From positions 2,140,001-2,204,000 of the forward strand of contig NZ_WKFH01000003.1 of the NCBI RefSeq assembly GCF_014884385.1: 64,000 nucleotides of DNA, written 5' to 3'. The DNA comes from Phycobacter azelaicus. Its GTDB lineage: Bacteria; Pseudomonadota; Alphaproteobacteria; Rhodobacterales; Rhodobacteraceae. Positions within the stretch are counted from its first letter, which is position 1. Each line of letters opens with the position of its first letter. The notes under the pieces are model-generated. The model was not told the DNA's origin, did not search any database, and saw nothing but the letters and a program-made list of their open reading frames with translations. Made by a program: the position numbers and the translations under genes. Shown here one piece after another: positions 33,329-44,190 of the stretch.

Positions 33329-35893
33329 ATGCCCGATGCGCCCCTGGCCACGCTGATCACCCAGTCAGCTCCGATTGCGACCTCCAGCCATGGCGGACGG
33401 GCAAAGTGCTTACAGCGCCTGGTGCGTCTGGAAATGCCAGTGCCGCGCACCGTCGCCCTGTCTTTTGACGCAGTGCATGCTATCGCCAGCGGCCATTTGC
33501 CGAATATCGATGCGATACTTAAATCATTTGCTTCGGATGCGCTCCTTTGTGTGCGCCCCTCTTCCGAGGATCCCGATTGGGGCGGGCCGGGGGCAATCCT
33601 GAACATCGGTATGAACGAGGTCCGCTGCAAGGAGCTGTGCGCACGGCTTGGCGAAGAGGCTGCGGCGGGGCTGTATCTGCGCTTTGTGCAATCCTATGCC
33701 GTTCATGTTGCGCGGCTGGATCCTGATGCCTTCGACGATGTCGAGGACGGTGGCCCGGATGCCTTGCGCGAAACGCTGCTGGCCTACGAGGCGGAAACGG
33801 ATGAACCGTTCCCGCAAGACCCGGCAGAGCAGCTCGGCGCGGTGCTGCGCTCCATGGCGCGGGCCTGGGAGGGCACCTCTGCCCGCCTCTTGCGGCAGGC
33901 CAAGGGGGCGCCGGCAGATGCGGGGCTGGGGCTGGTGGTGCAGGAGATGATCCCGGGACTGGGGCAGGGGGAATGCGGATCGGGTGTTTTGCAGCTTGTG
34001 GACTCGCGCACCGGCAAACCTCAGCTGACCGGGCGCTATCTCAGCCAGTCGCAGGGACGCGAGGCTCTGGGGGCAGGGGCAGGCGCACTGTTCCTGGAAA
34101 AGGATGAGCGGGGACCCTCGCTTGAAGAGCTTGCCCCAACGGCATTTGCCGATCTCAAGGCCCATGCGGAACTGATGCGGCGCCGCCTGCGCGAGGAAAT
34201 GCAGGTGGAGTTTGTCATCCAGGACGGCTCTGTTCACATATTGGACGGGGTGCGCGTGGCTCGTTCGGCCCGCGCCGCAGTACGGATTGCCGTAGCTTTG
34301 GCGCAAGACGGCATCATTCCCCCGCATGAGGCGCTGATGCGGGTCGATGCACATGCCATGAACGAGCTGCTGCACCGGCAGGTGGCGCCCGATGCCAAGC
34401 GTGACGTGATCGGCGCTGGGATCGCGGCGAGCCCCGGTGCCGCAACAGGAGCTCTTGTTTTCAACGCTGTGGATGCCCAGGCCAGCGCGGCCCGCGGCGA
34501 ACCTTGTATTTTGGTACGACGCGAAACCTCGCCCGAGGACGTGCGGGGCATGCATGCCGCTGCGGCCGTCCTGACCGAACGGGGTGGCATGACCAGCCAC
34601 GCCGCCGTGATTGGGCGTGGCCTCGGGGTTCCCTGTATCGTGGGTGCTTCGAACATGAAGTTTTTGCCTAAGCGGAAGCAACTGGTGGCGCCGGATGGCC
34701 GCGTCTTTGGTCAAGGCGATATCGTGACGATCGATGGCAGCAGCGGTCAGGTTCTGGCTGGGGAACCAGAGATGCTCGAGGCGGCGCAGGACGATGCGTT
34801 TCAGACCCTTTTGGCCTGGGCGGATGAGGCTCGCGACATGGGGATCCGTGCCAATGCCGACACGCCTGCGGACGCCCAAACAGCCCGCAATTTCAAGGCC
34901 GAGGGGATCGGCCTGTGCCGGACCGAGCACATGTTCTTTGATCCGGGCCGTCTGACGGTGATGCGCGAGATGATCTTCGCCGAAACCTCGGCCGGGCGGG
35001 CTGCGGTACTGGCGCGCCTTTTGCCGATGCAGCGCGATGACTTCCGCGAGCTGTTCCGCATCATGGAGGGGTTGCCGGTGTGCATCCGCCTGTTCGACCC
35101 GCCGTTGCATGAATTCCTGCCCACCTCGATGTCTGGTCAGCGCGAGCTGTCCGAGGCGCTGGGTATCCCGGTCAGCGACATCACCCGCCGGGTTGAGGAA
35201 CTGGAGGAATATAACCCCATGCTGGGGCTGCGCGGCGTGCGGCTTGGTGTGACCGTGCCGGAAATCTACGATATGCAGGCCCGCGCGATCTTTGAGGCCA
35301 CGCTTGAAGCCTCCAAGGATGGCGCGCCGGTTGTCCCTGAGATCATGATCCCACTGGTTTCGGCCAAACGCGAGGTCGAACTGGTCAAGGCCCGGATCGA
35401 TGCGGTGGCCTTGGCTGTCAGCGCCGAAAGAGGGCAACGCTTTGACTATCGCCTGGGGGTGATGGTGGAAACACCGCGTGCTGCGCTCCGGGCCGAGGAA
35501 ATTGCCGTTCACTCAGCCTTCCTGAGCTTTGGAACTAACGATTTGACGCAGATGACTTATGGATTGTCCCGTGACGATGCCGGACGGTTCATGTCGAATT
35601 ATGTCCAGCAAGGGGTATTCCCCGAGGACCCGTTCCATGTGCTGGATGTGGACGGAGTGGGCGAATTGTTGAAACTTGGTGTGCAGCGGGGCCGCAAGGG
35701 ACGCACAGATATTACGCTTTCCATCTGCGGCGAACACGGAGGCAACCCCGAATCGATTGCATTTTGCCGTGCAGCGGGGTTCGATTACGTGTCATGCTCC
35801 CCGTTCCGGGTTCCGGCTGTGCGGTTAGCCGCCGCCCAGCTTGCGATCGGGGAAAAGATCGGGAAAGCCGCTCCAACTTACGCAAAAAATTAA
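33329..35893 (+). CDS. PPDK-like PEP-utilising phosphotransferase with degenerate ATP site
   Basis: 854 residues in pyruvate-phosphate-dikinase order: ATP-grasp-like N-terminal part (about 20-320), phosphohistidine domain (about 360-450, TERGGMTSHAAVIGRG, His424), and PEP/pyruvate barrel (about 480-845, LGLRGVRLG, SFGTNDLTQMTYG, catalytic-type Cys in SICGEHGG). The last two parts look fully functional. In the ATP part the PPDK stretch EFTIExGKLYMLQTRNGKRT reads EFVIQDGSVHILDGVRVAR: Glu294 is kept but the Gln and Arg that hold ATP are Asp306 and Val308, and the N-terminal KGAGL motif is eroded to GGRAKCL. It may use another phosphodonor or partner, or be a divergent dikinase. It follows glyS with a probable terminator between. 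Confidence 0.82.
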   Translation: MPDAPLATLITQSAPIATSSHGGRAKCLQRLVRLEMPVPRTVALSFDAVHAIASGHLPNIDAILKSFASDALLCVRPSSEDPDWGGPGAILNIGMNEVRCKELCARLGEEAAAGLYLRFVQSYAVHVARLDPDAFDDVEDGGPDALRETLLAYEAETDEPFPQDPAEQLGAVLRSMARAWEGTSARLLRQAKGAPADAGLGLVVQEMIPGLGQGECGSGVLQLVDSRTGKPQLTGRYLSQSQGREALGAGAGALFLEKDERGPSLEELAPTAFADLKAHAELMRRRLREEMQVEFVIQDGSVHILDGVRVARSARAAVRIAVALAQDGIIPPHEALMRVDAHAMNELLHRQVAPDAKRDVIGAGIAASPGAATGALVFNAVDAQASAARGEPCILVRRETSPEDVRGMHAAAAVLTERGGMTSHAAVIGRGLGVPCIVGASNMKFLPKRKQLVAPDGRVFGQGDIVTIDGSSGQVLAGEPEMLEAAQDDAFQTLLAWADEARDMGIRANADTPADAQTARNFKAEGIGLCRTEHMFFDPGRLTVMREMIFAETSAGRAAVLARLLPMQRDDFRELFRIMEGLPVCIRLFDPPLHEFLPTSMSGQRELSEALGIPVSDITRRVEELEEYNPMLGLRGVRLGVTVPEIYDMQARAIFEATLEASKDGAPVVPEIMIPLVSAKREVELVKARIDAVALAVSAERGQRFDYRLGVMVETPRAALRAEEIAVHSAFLSFGTNDLTQMTYGLSRDDAGRFMSNYVQQGVFPEDPFHVLDVDGVGELLKLGVQRGRKGRTDITLSICGEHGGNPESIAFCRAAGFDYVSCSPFRVPAVRLAAAQLAIGEKIGKAAPTYAKN

Positions 35894-36061
35894 CAAAATT
35901 TGCGTTTGTGGGCGTCCTAGACGCAGCGCTCAGATCCAGTCTTCCAGCCCTCGGGCCGCCCTGCACTTCCGTATAGGTGGACGCTGGGCGGTTTATCCTT
36001 TAAAGGCTGCCCTCGCGCTATCTGGGGAGGCCGCGCAAGCTGATAAACGAGGATCTGCAAT

Positions 36062-36709
36062 ATGAAACTCCTGACGCTGGCTGCCGTTCTGGCAGCCCTT
36101 ACGGTCACGACACCCACGGCCCAGGCCGAGACCGGATTGAAGTCCCTTTTCAACCGCGAGCAGTCTGCTCTGAATTCCGTGCCCGAACGCCGCCTGAGTG
36201 GCCTGTTCGGGTTCAAACCAAAGGCGTCTCGCAAGCCCGTTAAGGATGTGCAGTTCACCCGCGCCTGGATCGATGCCCAGCCCAAGGCAACTGGCAATGA
36301 GGAATTTGCCTGCCTTGCCGAGGCTCTCTACTTTGAAGCGCGTGGTGAGACCATTAAAGGCCAGTTTGCCGTTGCCGAAGTGATCCGCAATCGAGTCAAC
36401 GCCGATCAGTTCCCCGGCAGCTATTGCGGCGTGATCAATCAGGGTACCGGTCGCCGTTACCAGTGCCAGTTCACTTATACCTGCGATGGGCACGAAGAAG
36501 TCATTCGTGAAAAGGCTGCTTATGAGCGCGTTGCCAAGGTGGCGCGCCTCGTTCTGGATGGTGTCGAAACCGGCCTGACCGAGGGAGCGACTTACTATCA
36601 TACGACGGCCGTGCGTCCCCGCTGGAGCAGTCATTTCACCAAGACCGCGCGTATTGGGGTACACCTGTTCTATCGCGACGATCGGTATCGCACTGCTTCT
36701 AACAACTGA
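36062..36709 (+). CDS. Cell wall hydrolase, SleB type
   Basis: 215 residues. Signal peptide (about 1-22, PTAQAE) followed by a basic linker and a Hydrolase_2/SleB domain (about 80-205): CLAEALYFEARGE with the catalytic-type glutamate, AVAEVIRNRV, YCGVINQG, CQFTYTCDG and GATYYHTT. Acts on peptidoglycan in the periplasm. Such proteins are common outside sporeformers and assist wall growth or separation. It stands alone between the PPDK-like gene and folB. Confidence 0.92.
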   Translation: MKLLTLAAVLAALTVTTPTAQAETGLKSLFNREQSALNSVPERRLSGLFGFKPKASRKPVKDVQFTRAWIDAQPKATGNEEFACLAEALYFEARGETIKGQFAVAEVIRNRVNADQFPGSYCGVINQGTGRRYQCQFTYTCDGHEEVIREKAAYERVAKVARLVLDGVETGLTEGATYYHTTAVRPRWSSHFTKTARIGVHLFYRDDRYRTASNN

Positions 36710-36848
36710 TTTGGGTCTTTGGTGACCCTCGCTGCCGCACAGGGCGTTTTCGGGCGCTGGTGCGGCGCATGCGGGCCTGATATGGACGGCAAAACAAAGG
36801 TAGGGTGGACCGCCGCCCAAACGTACAGCCAGACAGAGGCCCGCAGCC

Positions 36849-37769
36849 ATGCCCTCAGAGATCCGTCTCGCATTTGAACACCCTTCCGAACGCTCCATCG
36901 CCACGGCCCCCGGTGGTCCGCTCGACAGGATTTCGCTGCGCGATCATCTTGTCGAAGTCGAGATCGGGGCCTTTCAAGCGGAGCGGGGTACAACACAGCG
37001 GATCTGTTTCAACGTTGTCGTGGAGGTGGCACCTCTGCCAGCGGACCTTGACGATGATGTCGACCGTATCCTCTCCTATGACAAGGTGACCGAGGCAATC
37101 GCCTATGAACTGGCTGCGGAGCGTTTGAACCTACTGGAAACGCTCGCCGAACGTGTGGCAGAGCGGATCCTGTTGGAACCGCAGGCGATCCGATCATTTG
37201 TCCGTATTGAAAAACTGGATCGTGGGCCCGGTGCGCTGGGCGTTGAAATCGTGCGCTCCAAGGATCAGGTCAGCCACGTGGTTGAGGAAGAAGAGGTTCC
37301 TCACCCCCGCCTCATGTACCTGTCCAATGCTGCGATCGACAGCGACAACCTTGCTGGCTGGATCGACCAGATGGAATGCCGCCAGCGCCCGCTGATCCTT
37401 TGTGTCGGGGCGCATCCCTTGCATGTGCCACAGACCGGGCACAAGATGACTCAGCGCCGGATCGACCTCCTTGCCATTGAGCAAAACGCATGGCGTCTGG
37501 CCGCACAAGACCATCGCTGCAAGGTGGTTGCCACCCGGACCGAGTTGGACTGGGCCATGAAAAACGGCCAGATCTGTGTTTGGGCGCCTTCCAAGATCGT
37601 ACTGGATGCGGTGGATGGCCCCTCGGCGGCGCCGTCGGATGCGGTTGCACTTGCCTCGTGGTTTGCGGCAACATTCGAAGCGGAAGAGATGATTGTGATT
37701 GGCGCCGAGCTGCCGAGCGAACAGCAGGTGGCCTTGCGCGCCGTGGATGTGGAGCAACGCACGCTTTGA
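36849..37769 (+). CDS. folB: Dihydroneopterin aldolase fused to a degenerate amino-acid-kinase domain
   Basis: 306 residues, about 2.5 times a normal FolB. The aldolase part (about 25-135) has the tunnel-fold pattern LVEVEIGAFQAERGTTQRI, SYDKVTEAI, LLETLAERVAERIL and the lysine-bearing VRIEKLDRG. Residues about 153-290 align well, to my eye, with the MfnE/COG2054 amino-acid-kinase family: LAGWIDQ, a hydrophobic RPLILCVG, LLAIEQNAWRLA, ELDWAMKNGQICVWAP, SDAVALASWFA. But the kinase VVKLGGS reads MYLSNAA (156-162) and the GGG loop reads GAHP (187-190), so nucleotide binding is probably lost. folP follows with a 4-bp overlap; folate synthesis is the clear role of the pair. Confidence 0.85.
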   Translation: MPSEIRLAFEHPSERSIATAPGGPLDRISLRDHLVEVEIGAFQAERGTTQRICFNVVVEVAPLPADLDDDVDRILSYDKVTEAIAYELAAERLNLLETLAERVAERILLEPQAIRSFVRIEKLDRGPGALGVEIVRSKDQVSHVVEEEEVPHPRLMYLSNAAIDSDNLAGWIDQMECRQRPLILCVGAHPLHVPQTGHKMTQRRIDLLAIEQNAWRLAAQDHRCKVVATRTELDWAMKNGQICVWAPSKIVLDAVDGPSAAPSDAVALASWFAATFEAEEMIVIGAELPSEQQVALRAVDVEQRTL

Positions 37770-38764
37770 CATATTACCGGCCTTTGGTGCAGCACGGTGA
37801 AGCCCGCCCGGAAGGCGCGGTGCCTCTGGCGGGCGGGTCCGCCCTTTGGTTTTCCGAAGTGGAGCTTCTCAGCCGGGATGGTCCGCCGCGGCTGATGCCT
37901 GCGGGGCTTATTCCCGAAGAGGTGCGTCACCGCTTGAGCTTTCGCCGCGCCGCTATCTGCGGGTTGGACATGACCCAGCCACAAATCATGGGCATTCTGA
38001 ACGTCACCCCTGACAGTTTCTCGGATGGGGGGCGCCACGCCGAGGTAAAGGCGGCCTCTGCCGCCGCTCTGCGCATGGTCGAGGAAGGCGCCACCATCAT
38101 TGATGTGGGCGGAGAATCCACCCGCCCTGGCGCCGATTTCATCCCCGAAGAGGAAGAGATCGCCCGCACAGTCCCAGCGATCGAGGCCATTCGGGCATCC
38201 TCCTCTGTTGCGATCTCCATCGACACGCGTAAAGCACCGGTTGCGGTAGAGGCGTTGGAGGCCGGTGCCGGGCTGATCAATGATGTCTCGGGTTTCACTT
38301 TCGACGCGGCGCTGGCTCCCGTGGCGGCACAGGCGGGTGTTCCGGTCTGCGTGATGCATGCGCAGGGCGATCCAGCTACGATGCAAGAGGCGCCGAGCTA
38401 TGACAATGTGCTGCTCGACGTTTATGATTTCCTTTCAGAGCAGGTGGACCGGCTTGAGGCGATTGGCGTCTTGCGCGATCAGATCGTCATCGATCCCGGC
38501 ATCGGCTTTGGCAAGACGTTGGAGCATAACCTGGCCCTGTTGCGGGGACTAAGCCTGTTTCACGGGCTGGGCTGTCCGGTTCTTCTGGGTGTGTCGCGAA
38601 AAGGCTTCATTGGGAAGATCGGCGCCGCCGCGCAGGCCGATCAGCGTGCACCGGGTTCGATCGCAGTGGGGCTTGCTGGCCTCGCTCAGGGTGTGCAGAT
38701 CCTGCGCGTGCATGATGTAGCAGACACCGTGCAGGCCGTGCGGCTGTGGCAGGCGGTGCGCTGA
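37766..38764 (+). CDS. folP: Dihydropteroate synthase
   Basis: Joins dihydropterin pyrophosphate and p-aminobenzoate. The core (from about residue 69) has MGILNVTPDSFSDGG, IIDVGGESTRPGA, ISIDTRK, INDVSGF, VCVMHAQG, DPGIGFGKTLEHN and LLGVSRKGFIG, all intact. I start at TTG 37766, which overlaps the folB stop by 4 bp and yields the N-terminal extension TYYRPLVQHGEARPEG that I recall from Rhodobacteraceae; ATG 37970 would give a core-only protein. 332 residues from the TTG. Confidence 0.93.
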   Translation: MTYYRPLVQHGEARPEGAVPLAGGSALWFSEVELLSRDGPPRLMPAGLIPEEVRHRLSFRRAAICGLDMTQPQIMGILNVTPDSFSDGGRHAEVKAASAAALRMVEEGATIIDVGGESTRPGADFIPEEEEIARTVPAIEAIRASSSVAISIDTRKAPVAVEALEAGAGLINDVSGFTFDAALAPVAAQAGVPVCVMHAQGDPATMQEAPSYDNVLLDVYDFLSEQVDRLEAIGVLRDQIVIDPGIGFGKTLEHNLALLRGLSLFHGLGCPVLLGVSRKGFIGKIGAAAQADQRAPGSIAVGLAGLAQGVQILRVHDVADTVQAVRLWQAVR

Positions 38765-38767
38765 GCG

Positions 38768-39673
38768 TTACTGCCCTCGCCCGAACAGCCGTCTGAGCGC
38801 GCCGTACTGGCTTAACCCCATACCGCTCAGGATTAGGGCAAGCGCTACCAAAAGACTGGCCGGAAGTGGTTCGTTGAGGAAGACAGCGCCCAGCACCACC
38901 GACCACACCGGCACCTGATAGCTGGTGAGGCTCATGAATGTCGGGCCTGCACCGCGAATCACCAAGACCCTCAAAAAGGCGGCGCCAGCGGTTGGAAACA
39001 GACCGAGAATGGCGAGATAGCCCAGCGTTTGCAGATCTACCGAGGGCGGCGACCCTTCGATCATCCAGGCGGCGGGCAGGATGAGGAGCGTTCCGATCGC
39101 CAAAGGGATTGCAGCAAGGCCAACCGGGTCCACTGGAGGCAGGCGTCGCGTAAGGATTGAAGAGGCCGCATAGCAGGCCACTGCCGCAAGGCAGGCTAGG
39201 CGGCCCAGTGGCTCCATCGCGTCGCCGGTGCTGTCAAAGGCCTGACCTCCGAACAGGAGGGCAACTCCTGCAAAGCCGATCAGGAAGCCGGCCAGTCTGC
39301 GCAGGCTCATCTGCTCGCCGGGGATAAAGACATGCGCCAGTGGTAACACCATCAGCCCGATCCCGGCCATGGTCACCCCGGTAAAGCCAGAGGTTACATA
39401 TTGCTGCCCCCAACTGATCAGAGAGAAGGGCACAAGTGTGTTCAGAAGGCCAAGAAGCAACAGAACAGGCCAGTTCGTCTGCTCCTTGAACAAGGGAAAC
39501 CCGCGCGCGCCCCAGATGCCCCACAAAAGCAGGGCCGCAAAACCGATCCGCCCGGCGGTCAGCCAGAAGGGAGTAATTCCCTCCAGCGCCAGTTCGATCA
39601 CCATGAAGGTCGCCCCCCAGATGAACCCCAGCGTGGCGGTCATCAGCCAATAGCGTCCTGCGATTTCGGGCAT
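38768..39673 (-). CDS. EamA/DMT family transporter (first of two)
   Basis: 301 residues with ten helices in two EamA repeats; GFIWGATFMVIELAL opens the first, LACLAAVACYAASSILTRR the second, and YQVPVWSVVLGAVFLNEPL is the repeat-end signature. Exporter of small metabolites by family; the substrate is unknown. ATG 39673 follows AGGAAGAG. It converges on folP with 3 bp between. A second EamA gene lies just upstream on the same strand; the two differ clearly in sequence, so the duplication is old. Confidence 0.9.
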   Translation of the reverse strand: MPEIAGRYWLMTATLGFIWGATFMVIELALEGITPFWLTAGRIGFAALLLWGIWGARGFPLFKEQTNWPVLLLLGLLNTLVPFSLISWGQQYVTSGFTGVTMAGIGLMVLPLAHVFIPGEQMSLRRLAGFLIGFAGVALLFGGQAFDSTGDAMEPLGRLACLAAVACYAASSILTRRLPPVDPVGLAAIPLAIGTLLILPAAWMIEGSPPSVDLQTLGYLAILGLFPTAGAAFLRVLVIRGAGPTFMSLTSYQVPVWSVVLGAVFLNEPLPASLLVALALILSGMGLSQYGALRRLFGRGQ

Positions 39674-39766
39674 CTCTTCCTCAAGCCTGCATCGGCGTGA
39701 CATGACCTGGCAAAAATGGTGAGGTCAACCAATTTTTGATTGGTCCGGAATTGACAGCCGTCTGCA

Positions 39767-40684
39767 CTAGCTGGCGACACCAGCGCGTCGGCGGGGCGCG
39801 CGGCTCAGTAAAAGACCGCCAAGGATCAGGGCAAGGGCAGCAAACAGCTGCGGCGGCACGGCTTCGTTCAAAAGTAGCGCACCGAACAGGACTGACCAGA
39901 CCGGAACCTGGTAGTTCACGGTGGACAAAAAGGCCGGTCCGGCGCTGCGGGCGATCTGCACCAGAAGGATCTGCGCCAGCGCGGTCGGGAACAGGCCAAG
40001 GTAGAGGATTGCCATCATCGGGCGTGCCTCGGGGAGTGACGGGACGCCTTCCTGTAGCAGTGCAACGGGTACGATCAGGACGCTTGCACATATCAGGGCG
40101 GCGGCCGACAGTGACAGCATGTTCACGGAAGGTGCCAGCCGGGTCACTATCGCACCGATGGCATAACAGAGCGCAGCCCCCACGCAGGCAAGGCGCGCGA
40201 GGGATTCAAAATCGGTGCCAGCGCTACTGAGGGCATCCAGGCCAATCAGAACCAGAACGCCCGCAAAGCCGGTCAGAAACCCGATGCTGCGGCGCAGGGT
40301 CATGGCCTCTCCGGGCACAAGGAGATGCGCCAGTGGCAGCACGAACAATGGCACCACCGCCATGCAGACCCCGGCAAAACCGCTGGCCACATAGGTCTGT
40401 CCCCAACTGAGCAGGGCAAAGGGAACGGCGTTGCTGAACATGCCCATGCCAAGGGCTGACAGCCAGATCAGACGTCCGGTTCCGGTATTGATCGGCGGCA
40501 GGTGCAGGCCCATCACGCGCAGGATGGTCAGCAGGCTTAGGGCGCCGATGGCAATGCGCGCTGCTGCGATGGTCACCGGGCCGACGTCTGCAAGCGCGAC
40601 CGAGACCGCCATGAAGGACGCACCCCAGATCATTCCTAGGAACAGAAGTTTGATCCAGTTGAGTGTGCCCGCGCCGTGCTGCAT
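39767..40684 (-). CDS. EamA/DMT family transporter (second of two)
   Basis: 305 residues, ten helices, two EamA repeats: FLGMIWGASFMAVSVAL, SWGQTYVASGFAGVCMAVVPLFVLPLAHLL, CVGAALCYAIGAIVTR and NYQVPVWSVLFGALLLNEAV. The start ATG 40684 is preceded by GGAGA; the frame is open further upstream but without a ribosome site. Tandem with the other EamA gene, 93 bp apart, and downstream of ilvC behind a hairpin. Confidence 0.9.
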   Translation of the reverse strand: MQHGAGTLNWIKLLFLGMIWGASFMAVSVALADVGPVTIAAARIAIGALSLLTILRVMGLHLPPINTGTGRLIWLSALGMGMFSNAVPFALLSWGQTYVASGFAGVCMAVVPLFVLPLAHLLVPGEAMTLRRSIGFLTGFAGVLVLIGLDALSSAGTDFESLARLACVGAALCYAIGAIVTRLAPSVNMLSLSAAALICASVLIVPVALLQEGVPSLPEARPMMAILYLGLFPTALAQILLVQIARSAGPAFLSTVNYQVPVWSVLFGALLLNEAVPPQLFAALALILGGLLLSRAPRRRAGVAS

Positions 40685-40696
40685 TTGAAATCTCCA

Positions 40697-40730
40697 AAGA
40701 AAATGGGCGCCCCGATGAAATGGAGCGCCC
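40697..40730 (-). terminator. Probable terminator after ilvC
   Basis: GGGCGC (40705-40710) pairs with GCGCCC (40725-40730) across 14 nt; on the minus strand it is followed by ATTTTCTTT. It lies between ilvC and the EamA gene, overlapping the latter's upstream region. Confidence 0.55.
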
Positions 40731-40781
40731 TTGCAGAGGAATAAGGCGACGGGCAAAGCCCGCCAAGCCCAAAGTGGCGCC

Positions 40782-42386
<1,605 letters not shown>

Positions 42387-42390
<4 letters not shown>

Positions 42391-42848
42391 GCCGCGCTGA
42401 TCTGGACGATATCGATTTCGCGATCCTGCGGGCACTGTCCCAGGATGCGACCCGATCTGCCGGGGCGCTGGGGCGGGAACTGGAGCTCAGCCAGCCTGCA
42501 ACTTGGCGTCGCATCCGTCGCTTGCAGGAGGCTGGCATTCTTGCGGGGCGTCGGCTGGAGCTTGACAGCAAGGCGCTTGGCTTTGGTGTTACAGTTTTCC
42601 TGGGCATCAAATTGGCCACCAAGGGGCGGGTCAGCCTCGAGGATTTCGAGCGCGCCGTTTCCGCCATTCCCGAGGTGCAGACGGTGGAGCATGTGCTGGG
42701 TATGTATGACTACCGCCTGCGGGTCACCGCGCGGGACATTGCCGATTTCGAACGGGTGCTGCGGCGCCGGGTCATGACCTTGCCAGGCGTGGGCAATGTG
42801 GATGCCAATGTTTTGCTCTCCGAAGAGCGTAGGCCGGGTCCGCTGTGA
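42387..42848 (+). CDS. Lrp/AsnC family regulator (second of two)
   Basis: 153 residues, same two-domain layout: LDDIDFAILRALSQDATRSAGALGRELELSQPATWRRIRRLQEAGIL, then VFLGIKLATKG and IPEVQTVEHVLGMYDYRLRV. It differs from its neighbour in the recognition helix (SQPATWRRI against TSSRLSRRL), so the two may bind different sites or act as a hetero-oligomer. ATG overlaps the stop of the first gene by 4 bp. Confidence 0.92.
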
Positions 42849-43041
42849 TAGGTTACAGTCTGTCGATGATCGGAAACGGGGTTTCCTCCGTTGGCCCCTG
42901 AACCGGCGGGGTCGGGCTGTGCTTCCCGGTCAACTCTGTTCATATCAGCGCATGCCTGACCGCCCTGTATGCCAAAGTAGACTTTGCCAAAGGCAGACAC
43001 GGGCATTAGCGGTAGACGGGATGAAATAAGGAGGATCACCG

Positions 43042-44166
43042 ATGGCATTGCTGAAAACCGTGGACCCGGAGGGCCTCGAGGAATTCTCGGTGGTCTTTAC
43101 GGACCGCTCTCTCAACCACATGTCGCAGGCTTTCCAGCAGGTCATGCGGGACATCAGCACTATGCTGAAAGAGGTCTACAGTGCCGAGGCCGTCGCCCTG
43201 GTGCCCGGTGGCGGCACCTTCGCGATGGAGGCGGTGGCCCGCCAGTTTGCCGGTGGTGCAAATGTGCTGGTCGTGCGCAATGGCTGGTTCTCCTACCGCT
43301 GGAGCCAGATCTTTGAAAGCGGCGGCTTTACCGCATCAAGCACGGTTATGAAGGCGCGCCAGACCGGCAACACCGTGCCCGCGCCCTTTGCCCCTGCTCC
43401 GATCGAGGATGTGGTCGCCGCCATTCGCGAGCAAAAACCGGATATCGTCTTTGCCCCCCATGTGGAAACCTCGGCTGGGGTGATCCTGCCCGATGATTAC
43501 GTCACTGCCATGGCCGCCGCCGCTCATGAGGTCGGCGCGCTGATGGTGCTGGACTGTATCGCCTCGGGCTGTGCCTGGGTCGATATGAAGGCCACAGGCG
43601 TCGATGTGCTGATCTCGGCCCCGCAAAAGGGCTGGAGCGCGTCGCCCTCTGCCGGTCTGGTTATGTTCTCGGATGCGGCGCTCGCGCGGCTCGAAGAAAC
43701 CACATCTGACAGTTTTGCCCTCAACCTCAAACAGTGGCGCACGATCATGAAAGCCTATGAGGACGGTGGTCATGCCTATCATGCCACAATGCCGACGGAT
43801 GCCCTGCGTGCCTTCCGCGATACCATGTTGGAAACCCGCGACTACGGATTTGATCGCTTGCGGGATGCGCAATGGCAGCTCGGCGACGGGGTGCGTACCT
43901 ATCTGAAGGGCAAGGGCATTGTGTCGGTGGCCGCCGATGGGTTCGGTGCGCCGGGCGTTGTTGTCAGCTACACCAATGATCCCGAGATCCAGAACGGCAA
44001 GAAATTCGCGGCCCTCGGCATGCAGATCGCAGCCGGTGTGCCGCTGCAATGTGATGAGCCCGAAGGCTTCAGTACCTTCCGTCTGGGGCTCTTTGGTCTG
44101 GATAAGCTATATGACGTGGAAGGGACCTTGAAGCGTCTGACATCGGTCCTTGATCAGGTTCTCTGA
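43042..44166 (+). CDS. Class V aminotransferase, PLP-dependent
   Basis: 374 residues of the serine-pyruvate/alanine-glyoxylate aminotransferase fold: LVPGGGTFAMEAVARQF (substrate loop), HVETSAGVILP, LMVLDCIASGC with the PLP-pairing Asp171, and SAPQKGWSASPSAG with the PLP lysine Lys196. The donor and acceptor are not fixed by the sequence. GGAGG is 7 nt upstream of the ATG. It stands alone after the Lrp pair, 193 bp from it; an Lrp-controlled amino-acid enzyme is a reasonable guess. Confidence 0.9.
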   Translation: MALLKTVDPEGLEEFSVVFTDRSLNHMSQAFQQVMRDISTMLKEVYSAEAVALVPGGGTFAMEAVARQFAGGANVLVVRNGWFSYRWSQIFESGGFTASSTVMKARQTGNTVPAPFAPAPIEDVVAAIREQKPDIVFAPHVETSAGVILPDDYVTAMAAAAHEVGALMVLDCIASGCAWVDMKATGVDVLISAPQKGWSASPSAGLVMFSDAALARLEETTSDSFALNLKQWRTIMKAYEDGGHAYHATMPTDALRAFRDTMLETRDYGFDRLRDAQWQLGDGVRTYLKGKGIVSVAADGFGAPGVVVSYTNDPEIQNGKKFAALGMQIAAGVPLQCDEPEGFSTFRLGLFGLDKLYDVEGTLKRLTSVLDQVL

Positions 44167-44190
44167 GGCGCATGCGCCGGCCTGCTGCAC

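Noticed and set aside
33524..35512. A 662-codon open frame on the minus strand, opposite the PPDK-like gene
   Set aside because: It lies wholly inside a gene with clear family motifs, is rich in Arg, His, Gln and Gly as antisense frames of GC-rich genes are, and has no family motif or ribosome site.
38768..40684. Recent tandem duplication of EamA transporters
   Set aside because: The two proteins share the fold and a few motifs but differ at most positions, so the duplication is old or the pair is merely neighbouring paralogues.
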